A stretch of 59,742 nt of DNA from Zygnema cylindricum (taxonomy: Eukaryota; Streptophyta; Zygnematophyceae; Zygnematales; Zygnemataceae): the NCBI GenBank assembly GCA_037447655.1, contig JBBHKE010002141.1:1-59742 (forward strand). Direction: 5' to 3'. The notes below the pieces were generated by a model. It was given only the letters and a program-made list of their open reading frames with translations. It had not been told where the DNA came from and made no database searches. A program made the position numbers and the translations under genes. Below, piece after piece: positions 43,180-55,659 of the stretch. Each line of letters opens with the position of its first letter. Within the stretch, counting starts at the first letter, position 1.

Positions 43180-45052
43180 GCTACGAGGAACAAGAAAAGG
43201 CACACAAATTGTGGTATGACTAGCTAAAGGGAGACTAAGGGGAAGAAGCCGGCTCCATTACCATTCGGCTGGGAAAGGGGAAACATGGAGAATTCGCATT
43301 ATTATGTTTTATCGGCTAAAGAGGAGCATCTCCTCCTATAGCATTTACTCTGGGAGAAAAAAAATGCCTCTTATAACATTTTATGTTCGAAAAGAGAAAA
43401 AAAATCTCATCTAACAATTTCTGTGGGAGAAGCAGAAAGTTTCCTTTTGTAACAATAAGTGTGCAAGAACCTTACTGGATTTGAAATCGTACACCAAGTT
43501 CATGCAATTGGGATTTGGTGTGGTTTCTTTAGGTTCTTCGGGTTTTTCAGGGTTATTTATTGAGAAGAAATATGGAGGCGAACAAAAAAGAAGGGGTGTT
43601 AACTTATTGTTGATATCCAAACTTTTGAGGTAAACCTACCAGAAGGGAAAAAAGCGATAGAGGCCAAATGGGTATTTAAAACAAAGACGGGAACTCCAAG
43701 AAAAGCTGTAAAGCAAAAGGCACACTACATTTGTAAAGGCTTTCAATAAACTCCTTTCAAACCACCCCCTTCTCCCTCCCTCTCCCTCCCTATCTCTCCC
43801 TCCTCTCACTCCTCTCCGACCTTTTCACCCCTCACTTCCTCTCCCCTTTCCTCACTTACCTCCATCCCTCCCTCCATTTTTTATTCCCTCTCTCATTCTC
43901 TCCCTCCTTCCCACCTCTCCCTACCTCCTTCCCGTTGCCCACCTCGCTTCTCCCTCCCTCCTTTCCTCCCTCTCCCCTTGCCCCATGTGAACTCATCCCG
44001 CCCTCCATCCCCTACCCCCTCCCTCCCTCAATCCCTCCCCCTCCCTCTCCCTCGCTGATCCCTTCCCCACCTCCCTCACATCCCTCCCTCTCTCTCTCCC
44101 CCCCCTATCCCCCGCACCCGTCCCCATCCGCCCCCTCCCTCCCACCCTACCTCCCTCCTTTTCGTCCTTCCTTCAGTCCCTCTTCCTCCCCCCCTCCCTT
44201 CCTCCTTTCCCCCCCTCTCCTTCCCTCCCCCTCCCTCATTCTCTCCCTCCCTCCCTGCCTCCCTCCCTCCCTCTTTTAACGAGGATCAGCTTCTGTTATT
44301 TTGTTTCTTTTCTTTTATGTACTTCAAATAAGATCTTCCCTTCCTCCTTTCCTCCCTCTTTCCATCCCTCCCTCCCTCTCCTCTATCCCGCCCTATAAGG
44401 TACGACTAAAAATTGTGTATATTCATTTGGAATCCAAAATGTTAGAAAAACACATGAGTAGATAAAACAATAACAATAACAACAATACTACATATATATA
44501 AAATGATCGTAAACTTTTACATCATCACAAAAAAAACAATAGTAAGAAAATTCACCAAATTTGTTAAAAAGATAGCGGCAATAAAAATTCGCAACTTCCG
44601 GTGCAATAGTCAAACCTTGTTTCCCCCACTAATGTCGAACAAAAAAGAAAAAACCTAAAAATGATAAGATTTTCTTTTTGGAGGGGGGCTAAGATCCAAA
44701 ATTGTTGCAAATCCATGAAAAACTATTTTCCTTGAACCTAATTGCATTTTTTTTCTTTTAAAGGGATAAAAGGGGATAGGGGGAAAAAAAGAAGAAAAAT
44801 GGCAAAAAAGGGGGAAAAAAAAACACTTCTAACCGCAAAAATAAAAACAAGACAGTGATCTCTACCTCTTAGTCCCTCTCTCTCTCTCTCCCACTTTCTA
44901 CTCCCTTCTTCTCACTCACGTTCTGCCCTTAAATCTCCGTCTTTTTCTCTCTTTCCTCCCTACTCTCCCCCTGCTTCCCCCCTGCTCTCCCCCCCTCGAA
45001 ATCACCCCTTCCCTCTCACTCTCCCACTCCGCCCCTCTCCCCTCTCACTCCC
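43180..45052. other. Spacer with long CT-rich tracts
   Basis: No gene recognised. 43760-44400 is a C/T mosaic (CCCTCCCT types) with spurious Pro/Ser/Leu frames. A short copia-like string (AKWVFKTKTG-like, near 43655-43690) may be a retroelement remnant. Confidence 0.45.
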
Positions 45053-48000
45053 TCACTCTCTTTCAGCTTTTGCTTCCTCGCTTTTATTTTCGGTCAATTC
45101 CTCTATCTCTCCCCCTCCTCCCAAAAACCCGTCTCCCAATACATCTTCATAACTCACATGTCCCCTTATCCTTTCTTTCACAGACCTCCTCCCTCCTCTC
45201 CCGCCTCCCCCTTTCTCTCTCTCTTCAGATTTTTCATCCACCTCACTCACTCCCCTCCCTACACCGTAACTTCCATCGACAAAACAATTCTCCTCTCTCT
45301 CCTCAGAAAAGTTTCCATCTACCACATTCCCTATCCCTCGCTCTCCTTCCCTCCCTCTTATCCCTCCAGAAGTCTCCATTTTATTAAAAATAAAACCACC
45401 TTTCATCCCTGGTTCTACTCCTTCCAGTGTCTTGCCCATCGTCTCTCCCTTCTCTCCTCTCTCTCCCTTCTCCTCTCCCCCTCCGTCCTCCTCTACCTTT
45501 CCTTTCTCCCCTCCCTCTCCCTTCACCTCTCCCTCTCCCTCTCCCTTCTCTTTCTCTCCCTTCTCCTCTAAAACAGGTAACTCACTCTTCACTGCTTGAA
45601 CCCAGGCATTTTGAGATTCGGCCATTTTTCGAGAGTTTAAAGACGAATCTAATTGATGTCCATTTAAAATCGTCGATATTTTTGAAAACTTTCTCGCATT
45701 CAATTTAACATGTGAATTTCCATTTTCCGAATTGAATTTTTGCTCACTTCTTGTTTTTTCCCCCAAAAAATTCTCACCATATTTGGTTTGCCCATTTTCG
45801 GAGACGTCATCGGAAGGAGGAGGCGGAGGAGGAGAGGTAGGGAATCCAGTGTTATCCAGTGTAGGATTTACCGAAGCCAAGAGTTTAGCACGCTTTTGTT
45901 TCTTCAACTTCTCTCTCGCCTTTTTCCTCTGCAGAAAGGAAAAAGTAAAAAAAGGACAAAAAAGAAGTTAAACACTTGAAAATCAGTGTATCTCCTTCCA
46001 ATTTCATCGACATCTCTCCATTTCCTCCTCACTCTCTCTCACCTCTCTCTCCCTCATCCTTTTCCCTCATCTCTCGCCCTAATCTACCTTTTTCTCTCAC
46101 TCCTCTCCCTACTATTCCTTCAACCTCTTCTTCATCTCTACCCATCATCTCTTCCCCCGTCATCTCACTTTCTCCCCAATGTTGCCTACTGCCCCTTTTA
46201 CCTTCTCCTCTTCATGAACTCTCGCTCTCTCCCCCCTTTGCCACCCTCTCCCTCCTCCCTTCCATTCCCTCTCTCTTTCAGTATAAACTACAACAACCAA
46301 AATATTGAAAAACCCACATGATTTCTGTGTCCCCCATAAAAGAAACGCCCTCTGTCCTCTCCCCTCTCCTTTCCCCCCTTCTCCCTCCTCCCCAATCTAA
46401 ACTACAACAACCAAAATAGTAAAAGGTTCCCATAAGACCATTTTCTCGTTCCCCAAGACAGAAACGGAAACAGGAACGGCTATCTCCAATTCTCCCTCTC
46501 CCCCTCCCTCCCTCTCCCCCTTCGTCTTTCAGTTTAAAACACAACAACCAAAAAGTAAAAAAATGGCCAAGTTCCCCGCAACGGAACCGGAAATAGAACA
46601 GTTGCTACCAGATTTCCCTCTCCCTCTCCCCCTCTTCCATTCAGATTAAACTATAACTAAAACAGTAAGAACCCCACACGCCCATTTTTCTGATCCCAAC
46701 AACAAAAACAAGAATAGAAACGGAAACATAGAAACAGCGGTCACCTGTAGCTATCTCTCTGCCCTCCTCTCTCTTTCAGTCTAACCTAAAACAACCTAAA
46801 TAGTAAAAAACCCACTTGTCCATTAGGCCTTCCTCAAACCAGAAACAGAAACAGATAAATTATTAGCAATTCTCCCTCTCTCTCTCCCTCTCCCCTCCCC
46901 CCTCTCCTTTCTCTCTCTTTCAGTTTAAACGTCCACCAAACTGATAGAAAACTGGCAAGCTCATTTCTCTGTTCCCCACAACAGAAACGGAACGGCTACC
47001 TGCAATTCTTTGTCCGTTGTCACGATCTCTTTGTACACTTCCGGACCAACCCGAGTTCTAAGATTGTTCCACAAAACGCCACCTGGCGTCCTTTTTCTCT
47101 TTCCGTCCGCCGTCATTTGCCCTCCACATTTTTCAATTACGTCCACCTGGACAAAAAAACCAAAACACAAAAGATAAAAGACGAGATAAGAAACAATACC
47201 GCAAAAGATAAGAGATAATAAGACATCCAACTGGGCAAAAAGACGAAAGACAAAAGGTAGGAAGGAGACAAAAGACGTCCATCTTGACAAAATGACAAGC
47301 AACAAGACATTAAGAAAACAAGAAAATAAGCCGATAAGGAAAGAGACAATAGCTAAAGGATCAGAGACAGAAGACAAAAGTTAAGAATCAACAGCTGAAA
47401 CAAAAGGCAAAGAACAACAAGATAAGAAACAAAAGACAAGAAGACAAGAGGCAAACGACAATAAGACAAGAAAAGTAAGAAAAAAAACAAGAAGACAAAC
47501 GATAAGAGAGGACATTTGACAAGTAAAACAAAAGACAAGACAATAAAACAACAGACAATAACAAAAAGGGAAATAATACAAAATGACAAGAAGACCAAAA
47601 TTGACAAATTAGGAAATAAAAGAAACAAAGTAAAATAAAATAAGAGGGAGAATAGAGGCGTTAATTTGAAAAATCTTACTTTTGGAATTCTGTTAAGTAA
47701 TAAATGAGAAACAGAAGAAAAGCAACGAAAAAATAAATAAAAGACACAATTTTGCGAAAAAAAAAAATCAAAAGACAAACACAGTATCCATTTGAACAAC
47801 GTATTGCTATTATTAAACCAAAAGTGTCTTCTTCTTTTTCTGGATTAAAATTGCTACAAACTAGTGTTTTACTTCGTATCCAATTATCAATGCGTCTCAA
47901 GTTCTGTAATGTTGTACTGTATCGCGTGCGATATTCTGTTCTATACAATAACTGATACGATACAGTAGCTTTGTGAATTGCCCAATTCTATTGCGTGATA

Positions 48001-51000
48001 CAAATTTGATACCTTGTGCGCGACATTTCAGTACTAGGAGGAAATGTAACTCCTGTATGGCTCGTGATACCTATCTGAATTGTGTGAAAAAGGCGGAAAC
48101 GACAATTTTGGGTGACAATTGTACCAATGTGGCATATAAGTGTAAAGGACACGTGACACGTCATAATGTGTTCTGCACTTCGCAACGAGTTCATCAAATT
48201 TGCAAAATTATTTCGAATCTTTGACAAAATTTTCGTACTTTGACGTCCATTTGTAATCCGACGGCTATACCTTGACAAATTGTGGAAATTCATGATTCGA
48301 TCTACAGGATTCGATCTACAGCGATCATTGTATCAAATATCGAGCTCAAAAAAGAAAAAGGGAAAAAAAAACTGACCTCGTCAAGAAGATCTTGAACAAT
48401 TTCAACTCCCAACTTCTTCACAAGGTTCCAAACAAGACTTGTTTTCGGTTCTTGAAGTTTTTTACAAGTGTATTGGACAAACCTGCAAAAAAAACAAAAA
48501 ACAAAAAAACACGAAAGGAAAGAAAAAAAGGAAGAAAAAATGTTAATCGACATTGTATTCACTTAACTTTCATTTTAGTTTCATTTTCCCCAAAGGTGTA
48601 TACCTCCATCCAGATCTGAGATGTGGGAATAAAATCACAAACAAAGGATATTGAGCATTTCTAGAACAAAAGAAGAAAAAAGAAGAAAAATGTAATCAAA
48701 AGAAAAAACTTACAAGATAAGCAGAAGCAAGACAAAAGGAATGGATGAAACACAAAAACAAACAAACACAAAAACAAACAAACAAAAAAAAAACACAAAG
48801 AAAATGGAGAAAAAAAGGGTCAACAGTTGTTTTCTGTTCGTTTAACAGAGGCTTAGAAGGAGAAAATAATCTTCTTTACAATTTATATATTCAAACATAT
48901 ATATGAGATGTATATCGAGGAAAAAACTAGGATATACGATAGAGGGGCAAAAAGAGGCAGCGAAATTTGATACGGATCTGAAAAAATAATAAAAAATTGT
49001 GGTCTATCGTACGATACAGAAAAGATGTCAGGCTATAATCAACTAATCGCAATGAATGTTCATCCAAGGGTGGACGTTTAAAAGTCCAAAACATAAGAGA
49101 ATCAAGAATCTCCTGCTGTTGACCCTAAAACGGTCCTGAATACGGGGAGTCCAGTTATATAAGTTCAGTTTTACATCATTTCTCTCATTTCTGATTAGCT
49201 AACTTAAAAATTTGTACTGTCAAATCTGTAAAACATACTCACATAGTACAGCAAACTGTACTTTACATAGTTACATACTAATACGTAGTGTAGTCTATCG
49301 AGTTACGGATTGTGTACCGTAAAATGGAGCAGGACAATACACTGTTAAAGTTTTGGCGTGTCGTCTGAAAAAACCACGATGTATCGTCTTTTCAAGCAAA
49401 AGACGATACCATTACGCAGCACGAATATATATATATATATATATATAAAAGGGCAAAAGAACAGTAAAATTGACAAAACCACTTAAATACCAGCTTAAAA
49501 GCTATCATTAAACAAACAAAAAGTTAACAAAAATATACTAACAAAACCGAAATTAATGCAAAAAAACTAAATTAACGAGACCTAATACGAAAAGAACCTG
49601 AATAACAAGACCCTAAATAGTGCAAAAAAAACCAAATCAACAAGACCTAAAATCATACGGAAAACAATCCTTCTCATTGCTTTACATTCTCAGAATGTCG
49701 ATCTATCAGGAAAATCCACTGTCAAAAAAAAACTGGTTTTTCATTAGGTTTGTTAAGATTTACTAGATGCCTTATGTAAAATAGTGTGGATGTCATCGAA
49801 ATAACACACATTATGGCTTTAACAAAGGATTTTAAAAAGGTTTAGAAGGTTTCTCAAAGGCTTTGAAGGGTAGAAAGAGGTTTTTGGAAGGTCTAAGACA
49901 GGCTTTCAAAACAAATTTAAATGTTTTAAAAGGTTGCTAATGAGCTTTAAAAAGGTTTTTAACAAGTTATCTACAGATGGAATGAAAAAAGGAAAAAAAA
50001 AGTAGTTTTGCAAAAAAAACAAATGGTAATTCCATTTTTACGACCGCAAATTTCTCCAACCTTAGGGCTGAATCTGTTTTTTTTTTCGATATTTTACGAA
50101 GTCGCGTCAAACTCCCCAAAATTCCTGCAAATTATTATGAGAATTCATCAGATTTTACAATTTTAAATATGCCTAACCTACTGCCAGTATCTGTATTTTA
50201 CCTTTGTTTGTGTATATCTGTCCGATATTTTCTACGGCAGTTGTCAGTCATTTGTCTTTTCCTGATTGGAACTTTCCCTCTCCTTCTGTCAACTGTACTT
50301 CTTACTTGTCTTTTTCTTTTCCTTTCCTATGGATAAACCCTTCGCATAAAATAAATATTTAAAGAATTTGAAAAGAACTTTTTAAAGAGAAAAAATAGCT
50401 AAAAGAAGAAGAAACAATTTACAGAAGACTGAAAAATACTAAAATGAAAAACTAAAACGAGAAACTAAAATGAGAGTTTAATCTATTCGTGTCAGATGAA
50501 CAAATTGACACATAGGAATAAAAGAAATGAATATGTGAATTTAAAAGACAAAAGATAATGAATATATCCTCTGCAGTAGAATAAAACTGACGAGACGGCA
50601 AAACCAAAAAAAAAAGAGGGAGAGTGGTTTAACAGAAATTCTCAAGATTTAATGGTTGCTTTACTAAAAGTGGTAAGAGAAGGAAAAACCAATAATTGGA
50701 AGATGTGCAAAAACTTTACAGCTTTCCAAAGGGATTCCGTAAAAAAAAAAATAATAATGAATAAATAACGAAAAATTCTGTCAGTTAGAGAATTTGTTAG
50801 GATCAAATGTTAAAGATTGTTTAAGAAAATGGAGAGAGGAACCCACTTTGGAATGTCGATATTTTTTGAACTCTTGCTCTTTCTCCTTTTACATTGTCGT
50901 CGATTTTTTTGTCTTAAAACCCCATTTTCCACAATATTATTTCCCGATATTCCATTTTCCATGTTATTTTCTGAAAAAGAACCATTCCTTTGTTCACCGG

Positions 51001-51860
51001 AAAAAAATTCTGGAGGCCCAAAATGACATTGTGAATCTGGAAACACAAAATTCAAAGGAAAAAAGAGCGAAAAAATAAGAATTCAAAGGAAAACTTCAAA
51101 AAACAAAAAAATAAAACAATGAAACACATAAACCCTAAAAAGATCCCAAATATTTCTCAGAATCAGTAATTCCTACAAATAGTAAAAGCACTTTGGCAGA
51201 AACTAATAAGAAAAAAAGGGGGGGATTCAAAAAGTTATAAAAACAACATAAATAACACACACACACACACACACATATATATGTATATACATAGGGTTGT
51301 GTTCCTTCATGCATCGCATGGTGATACATCAGCCATGATGTGCAAGGGACAAAGTACATCGGATGAGTAACGATATAATGTGACGAGGTGAACCCATGTT
51401 GACAACACAATGTGGGGATTGCAATGCAATGCTCTTTTAATGTCCCAATGCGATGAATGTGTATTGGCAACGAGTGCCGATGTATATATGGAACAAGGAT
51501 ATTACTAGAGAGATCTCTCTCTCGCCTTCCCTCCCTCCCTCCCTCCCACCTTCCTCTCCCTCTCTCTCTCCTCCACTCTCCACCCCTCTCCCCATCTCTC
51601 TCTTATCTGCTATTTAAAGCCAGATGGAGAGGGGCAAAGCTGGACTCCCTCCTTCTCCATCTACCTCTCCCTCTCCCATTTCACCGCCTCAGTTTACTCT
51701 GCTTCCCCCTTCGCCACCTCGCCCCCCTCCCCCCCCCGACCCCCTCTCTCCTTTCTCTCCCTCCATCCTCCATTCAAACCCCTTTCCCTCCCCCTTACCT
51801 AGGCTTTATTTTGACATACCTGCCCATTGCCTGCTAGACAGGGTGTGGGTGTGGGTGTGA

Positions 51861-51897
<37 letters not shown>

Positions 51898-52240
51898 CAA
51901 AAAAAAATAACCGACACAACCAAAGAAAAAGAAAGTCCTTTTACTTCAACCAAAAAAAAACCAAAATGGTACCCTAAAAAAAGGCAGCCTCCCTCTCCCC
52001 TTCCCCCTCCCTCCTCATCCACAGAAGCACCCTACCAGTGCCACGTGTCAACATCACCGCTCCCTCTCCCTCTCCCTCTCCCTCTCCCTCTCCCCCCTCA
52101 TCCACATCCATGGCGTCCCCTTCTTCCAATCGGACCTCTCCCTCCTCAAGCTCCTCCTCCTCCATAGATTCCTCCATTTCGTCATATTCTCCGTACAGAA
52201 TTGCGTTCAGTATGGATTTGTCCTCATCCGAGGCAGCCAT
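45053..52240 (-). CDS. PHAX-domain RNA nuclear export adaptor, complete five-exon gene
   Basis: The exons (minus) are 52240-52036, 51036-50847, 48482-48377, 47146-47000 and 45928-45053, giving 1524 nt or 507 residues with all phases matching. The N-terminus MAASDEDKSILNAILYGEYD is acidic, then Gly/Glu-rich. A basic stretch follows (QKNRRQCKRRKSKSSK, about residues 110-125). The PHAX RNA-binding domain runs from about residue 132: FVQYTCKKLQEPKTSLVWNL, LGVEIVQDLLDEVDVIEKCG, GQMTADGKRKRTPGGVLWNN. The tail keeps the plant-type SVKERIRGHVSYEDVLGD motif after a long Glu/Gly/Lys low-complexity part. In animals PHAX links capped snRNA to the export receptor CRM1; plant proteins share the domain. The tail is longer than in typical plant homologues, through GA-rich repeat expansion. 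The exon 1 donor (CACTG|GTAGGG) is the least certain junction. Confidence 0.88.
46277..46999 (-). repeat. Intron minisatellite carrying copies of the PHAX exon 4 donor region
   Basis: About six degenerate units of 110-135 bp, each with CTTTCAGTTTAAACTACAAC-like and AACAGAAACGGAA-like blocks. Several, such as the GGAACGGCTATCTCCAATTC unit near 46475, copy the end of exon 4 with its donor (GAATTGCAG|GTAGCCGTTCC on the gene strand). Confidence 0.7.
47147..47660 (-). repeat. A/G-rich intron repeats with copies of the PHAX exon 4 acceptor region
   Basis: Short units such as GACAAAAGACAAGAAGACAA fill the tract. Acceptor-like copies (gene strand TTTTTGCCCAGTTGGATGTC and TTTTGTCAAGATGGACGTC) precede the real TTTTTGTCCAG|GTGGACGT. 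Confidence 0.6.
48486..50846 (-). other. PHAX intron 2, AT-rich
   Basis: No exon or other gene recognised. Contains A-rich microsatellites, an (AT)n tract near 49425-49446 and repeated AAGGTTT-type words at 49820-49960. Confidence 0.5.
51037..52035 (-). other. PHAX intron 1, with CT/GA and CA microsatellites
   Basis: (CA)n at about 51257-51274, CT-rich tract 51510-51790 and a (GA)n tract 51863-51895. Open frames here are low-complexity artefacts. Confidence 0.6.
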
Positions 52241-52628
52241 TGCTAACAGCCGCTGACTCGTATCCGGTTATTTTCGTCGGCTTAACCGGACGTTTATTCT
52301 AATCCGTTGGTAACTTTTTTATTTTTGATTTGTAGCTTTTCAGTAGTTTTGTAATTTGTGACTTTTTAGTAATTTATTAAATTGTAACTTACGCAATTTA
52401 ATATGTTGTAAGAAAAGGAAAACAATGATAAAAAAAAAGGAAACAATTAATCGAGACGCTAATATCGATAAGAAAAGTATGCAAACAAAGAAATGGTCAA
52501 AATCGATAAAGAAAGAAAAGGTGCGTCAAATTCCTAATTTCTACAAGAAAAAACGAAATTTTAAGTCAAAACCCCGAAGGAAAACCAAAACCCTCGACTG
52601 TTTCCTGGCGAAGGAATGCATAACCGTA
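52241..52628. other. 5' flank of the PHAX gene
   Basis: Upstream region between the PHAX start and a hAT-like MITE about 400 bp away. No other feature seen. Confidence 0.4.
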
Positions 52629-52636
52629 CGCTTCGG

Positions 52637-53065
52637 TAGTGTTGGGTATCGAGGACCTTTTGCCGATATTCGATATATATCGAATTTCAGGTACCCGATA
52701 ATCGATATATCGCTTCGATATATCGAAAACCAAATCATCGCGATATATCGCCAATATATCGCAGATATATCGTATCGGCAATATATCGAAAACGAAAATT
52801 TTAAAACTTTTTTTTACCCCCCCCCCCCCCCCCACTGAGCGCTGGGGGGGCCAAATTATCCGTACGATTTTTCATACGATTCTCCGTACGCTTTTTCGTA
52901 CGGTTTTTCGTACTCTGACTGTATGGAAACGCAATTTTTGCGATATATATCGCGATGATTTATGTTGGTCCCGGTACGATATATCGAGGAATCTGCTCGA
53001 TCGATATTAAATATTCGATATATTGAATATCGAAATTATCGCGATATACCCGATACCCAACACTA
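52637..53065. mobile_element. hAT-like MITE, TAGTGTTGGGTATCG variant, exact 8-bp duplication CGCTTCGG
   Basis: TAGTGTTGGGTATCG and CGATACCCAACACTA are perfect inverted ends; CGCTTCGG flanks at 52629-52636 and 53066-53073. The interior is filled with GATATATCG-type words and includes a C run (52816-52833). 429 bp, non-coding. Confidence 0.92.
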
Positions 53066-53344
53066 CGCTTCGGTATACGGAAAGAAAACACAATAAGTTA
53101 TATTTTATTAATTCGGACGACGGACGCACACTTAAGGCCGTTCCGCACTAAATCTTGCCATTTCTTCGCTTTTAAGCGCTGTTGTTCAAATCGCGCAATT
53201 TTTTCCTTTTTTGCAATTGAAACGTATAATTCGTGACTTTGGAAAAAATCGCAAAAAAATCGCGATGTACTTTCTGTCCGGTAAACTGAACGGCTAATTT
53301 ACGGGAATTGTACAGCGTTTTACGATAGCTGTATGGTTTTGTAC

Positions 53345-54309
53345 CATAGTTCAAAAGTAGGTGAAAGTAGGCCCATACAATATGCCTAATGTATGTAAAA
53401 CATACAATATGACCTTAAGACCAATATTGCATAGGTCGCAAAATGAAAAAAAAAGTAACAGGGTTGAGTTGCACATCGATCGATAGCATAGTTCAAAACT
53501 AGGTGATCATACGCCCATACAATATGCCTATTGTATGCATAAACATACAATATGGCCTTAAGACCCATATTGTATTGGCCGCAAAATGAAATAAAATAGT
53601 AACAGGGTTGAGTTGCACATGGATCGATAGAGAATTAAACGTCATGTCTAAATTTGAAAAAAAAATCGGACAAAAAAATCTTTTTCTGTGAGTTTTGAGC
53701 GACTTTTTATTTAAACCGTCAGATTTAGACGATCTGGCGGTTGTTGATGAAAGTAACGATCTAAGAAGATAACATGAAAAGCTCATAACACAACTTACGA
53801 TAGGACTATCGTCAGATTTGGAAGATCGGACGGTCGCTGATGAAAGTAGTGATCTAAGAAGATCACATGGAAAGCCCGTAACACAACTTACGCTAAAGGC
53901 GGCCTGCAAAAGGCCTACCAAAAAACACCTACTTTTGAACTATGATCGATAGAGAACTAAATGTCTTGTCTAAATTTTGAAAAACATTCTGACAAAAAAA
54001 AAATCCGTGAGTTTTGAGGTATTTTTTATTTAAACCATCAGATTTGGAAGATCGGACGGTCGCTGATCAAAGTAGTGATCTAAGTTGATCACATGAAAAG
54101 CCCATAACACAACTCATCCTACGCTGTGTCAGTTCTATGAAAATTTCGTCTAGCGGCGTGCGCTGTACTGTGATCAAATGTCAATTCGTACGTTCGTACA
54201 AAAGTGTGCACAAACGCACACACATACAGTATGCCTACTCTACGCGAGTTTTGTGCCAAGTTTTGTGCGCCTACCAAGGCCCCATAAAAACGCCTACTTT
54301 CGAACTATG
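53345..54309. mobile_element. hAT-like MITE, CATAGTTC family, copy B (outer), 8-bp duplication TTTTGTAC
   Basis: CATAGTTCAAAAGTAGG at the left and CCTACTTTCGAACTATG at the right. TTTTGTAC flanks exactly (53337-53344, 54310-54317). Copy C is inserted at 53487. Without it the element is about 499 bp. Confidence 0.92.
53487..53944. mobile_element. hAT-like MITE, CATAGTTC family, copy C, nested in copy B, duplication ATCGATAG
   Basis: CATAGTTCAAAACTAGG and CCTACTTTTGAACTATG... read as inverted ends; ATCGATAG flanks exactly (53479-53486, 53945-53952). It interrupts the GCACATCGATCGATAG string of copy B. Confidence 0.9.
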
Positions 54310-54640
54310 TTTTGTACAGTAAATGTACAGAATTTGACGAAAAGATACGTTGCACTTCGTAGTACTTTCTGTCCGGTAAACTGAATATAAAATTTACGGC
54401 AATGTACAGCATTATACCAAAAAATGTACGGAATTTTAAGAAAAGATACGGAAATGTACGAAAAATGTACAAACTGCGGTATATGTGAAATTTATTTTTG
54501 TTTACATGTACGGAATAGTACGGAAGAAAATTCATTAACAATTTTTACAATTTTTTTAAAAGGTTCAATGCGTTTGTTACGTATAATTTGTCGTGATTAT
54601 ATCGTTCGCACTAAACATCGTGAACAACTATGCTTTTAAG

Positions 54641-55145
54641 CATAGTTTAAAAGTAGGCGTTTTAATGGTAAGCCTTTGGTGGGCGCACAAAACTTGGCAC
54701 AAAAATCGCGTAGAGTAGGCATACTGTATGTGTGTGCGTTTGTGCACACTCTTGTACGAATATACGAATCTGACGTATGATCATGGTACAGCGCAGGCCG
54801 CTGGACAGAATTTCAGGGACTGACACGGCGTAGGATGAGTTGTGTTATGGGCTTTTCATGTGATCTTCTTAGATTGCTACTTTGATCGGCGACCGTCCGA
54901 TCGTCCAAATCTGACGGTTTAAATAAAAAATACCTCAAAACTCAGAGAAAATATTTTTTTTGTCCAAAAGTTTTTCAAAATTTAGACATGACGTTTAATT
55001 CTCTATCGATCGATGTGCAACTCAACCGTATTACTATTTTTTTTCATTTTGCGACCAATACAATATGGGTCTTAAGGTCATATTGTATGTTTTGCATACA
55101 ATAGGCCTACAGTATGGGCCTACTTTCACATACTTTTGAACTATG
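54641..55145. mobile_element. hAT-like MITE, CATAGTTC family, copy D (opposite orientation), duplication CTTTTAAG
   Basis: CATAGTTTAAAAGTAGG at the left and CATACTTTTGAACTATG at the right; CTTTTAAG flanks exactly (54633-54640, 55146-55153). 505 bp, and its sequence follows copy B read in reverse. Confidence 0.92.
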
Positions 55146-55153
55146 CTTTTAAG

Positions 55154-55659
55154 CATCCTTACGTGTACCCTTACATGTATCCGTAGACTAAAATAATAAA
55201 TCGAAATTGATTCCGTGCGAGTGACGGTCACGACTAAATCAAAACTATAGTAATTTCGTGCGGGTAACGGTCACAATTAAATGAAAACTGATTTCGTGAG
55301 GACATCAGTCAACGATTAAATAAATAATGATTTTGTGCAGGTGACTAAGGAGTAAGGACAGAAGCAACGCAAGAAAAACTGCGATGCAGAAGAATGTTAT
55401 CCAACTTTTCTCGACTGTAAAAAAACCTTCTTACGTTTGTACCAGTGTACTTTTAAAATTGCGTCATGAATCCGGTGCGAGGCCAAGAATAGAATGCATC
55501 GTGACCGTCAATGAGGCGCGATTTTGGTCGTCGATGAAAAAGTAATGGTTCACAAAGTGGTTGCCGGAAAAGTACTAGTGTGAATGGGACGGGTTTCTTA
55601 CGGGTTGTTTCGTAAACAATGCCTTAGCGTATTAAGCCGGCAGGGTACTAGCCTTTTCA
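55154..55659. other. Spacer
   Basis: No gene recognised; degenerate repeats of the type CGTGCGAGTGACGGTCACGA / TTTCGTG occur at 55190-55350. Confidence 0.4.

Noticed and set aside
43935-46321. Several plus-strand Pro/Ser/Leu frames
   Set aside because: They lie on CT-rich tracts, and some are antisense to the PHAX last exon.
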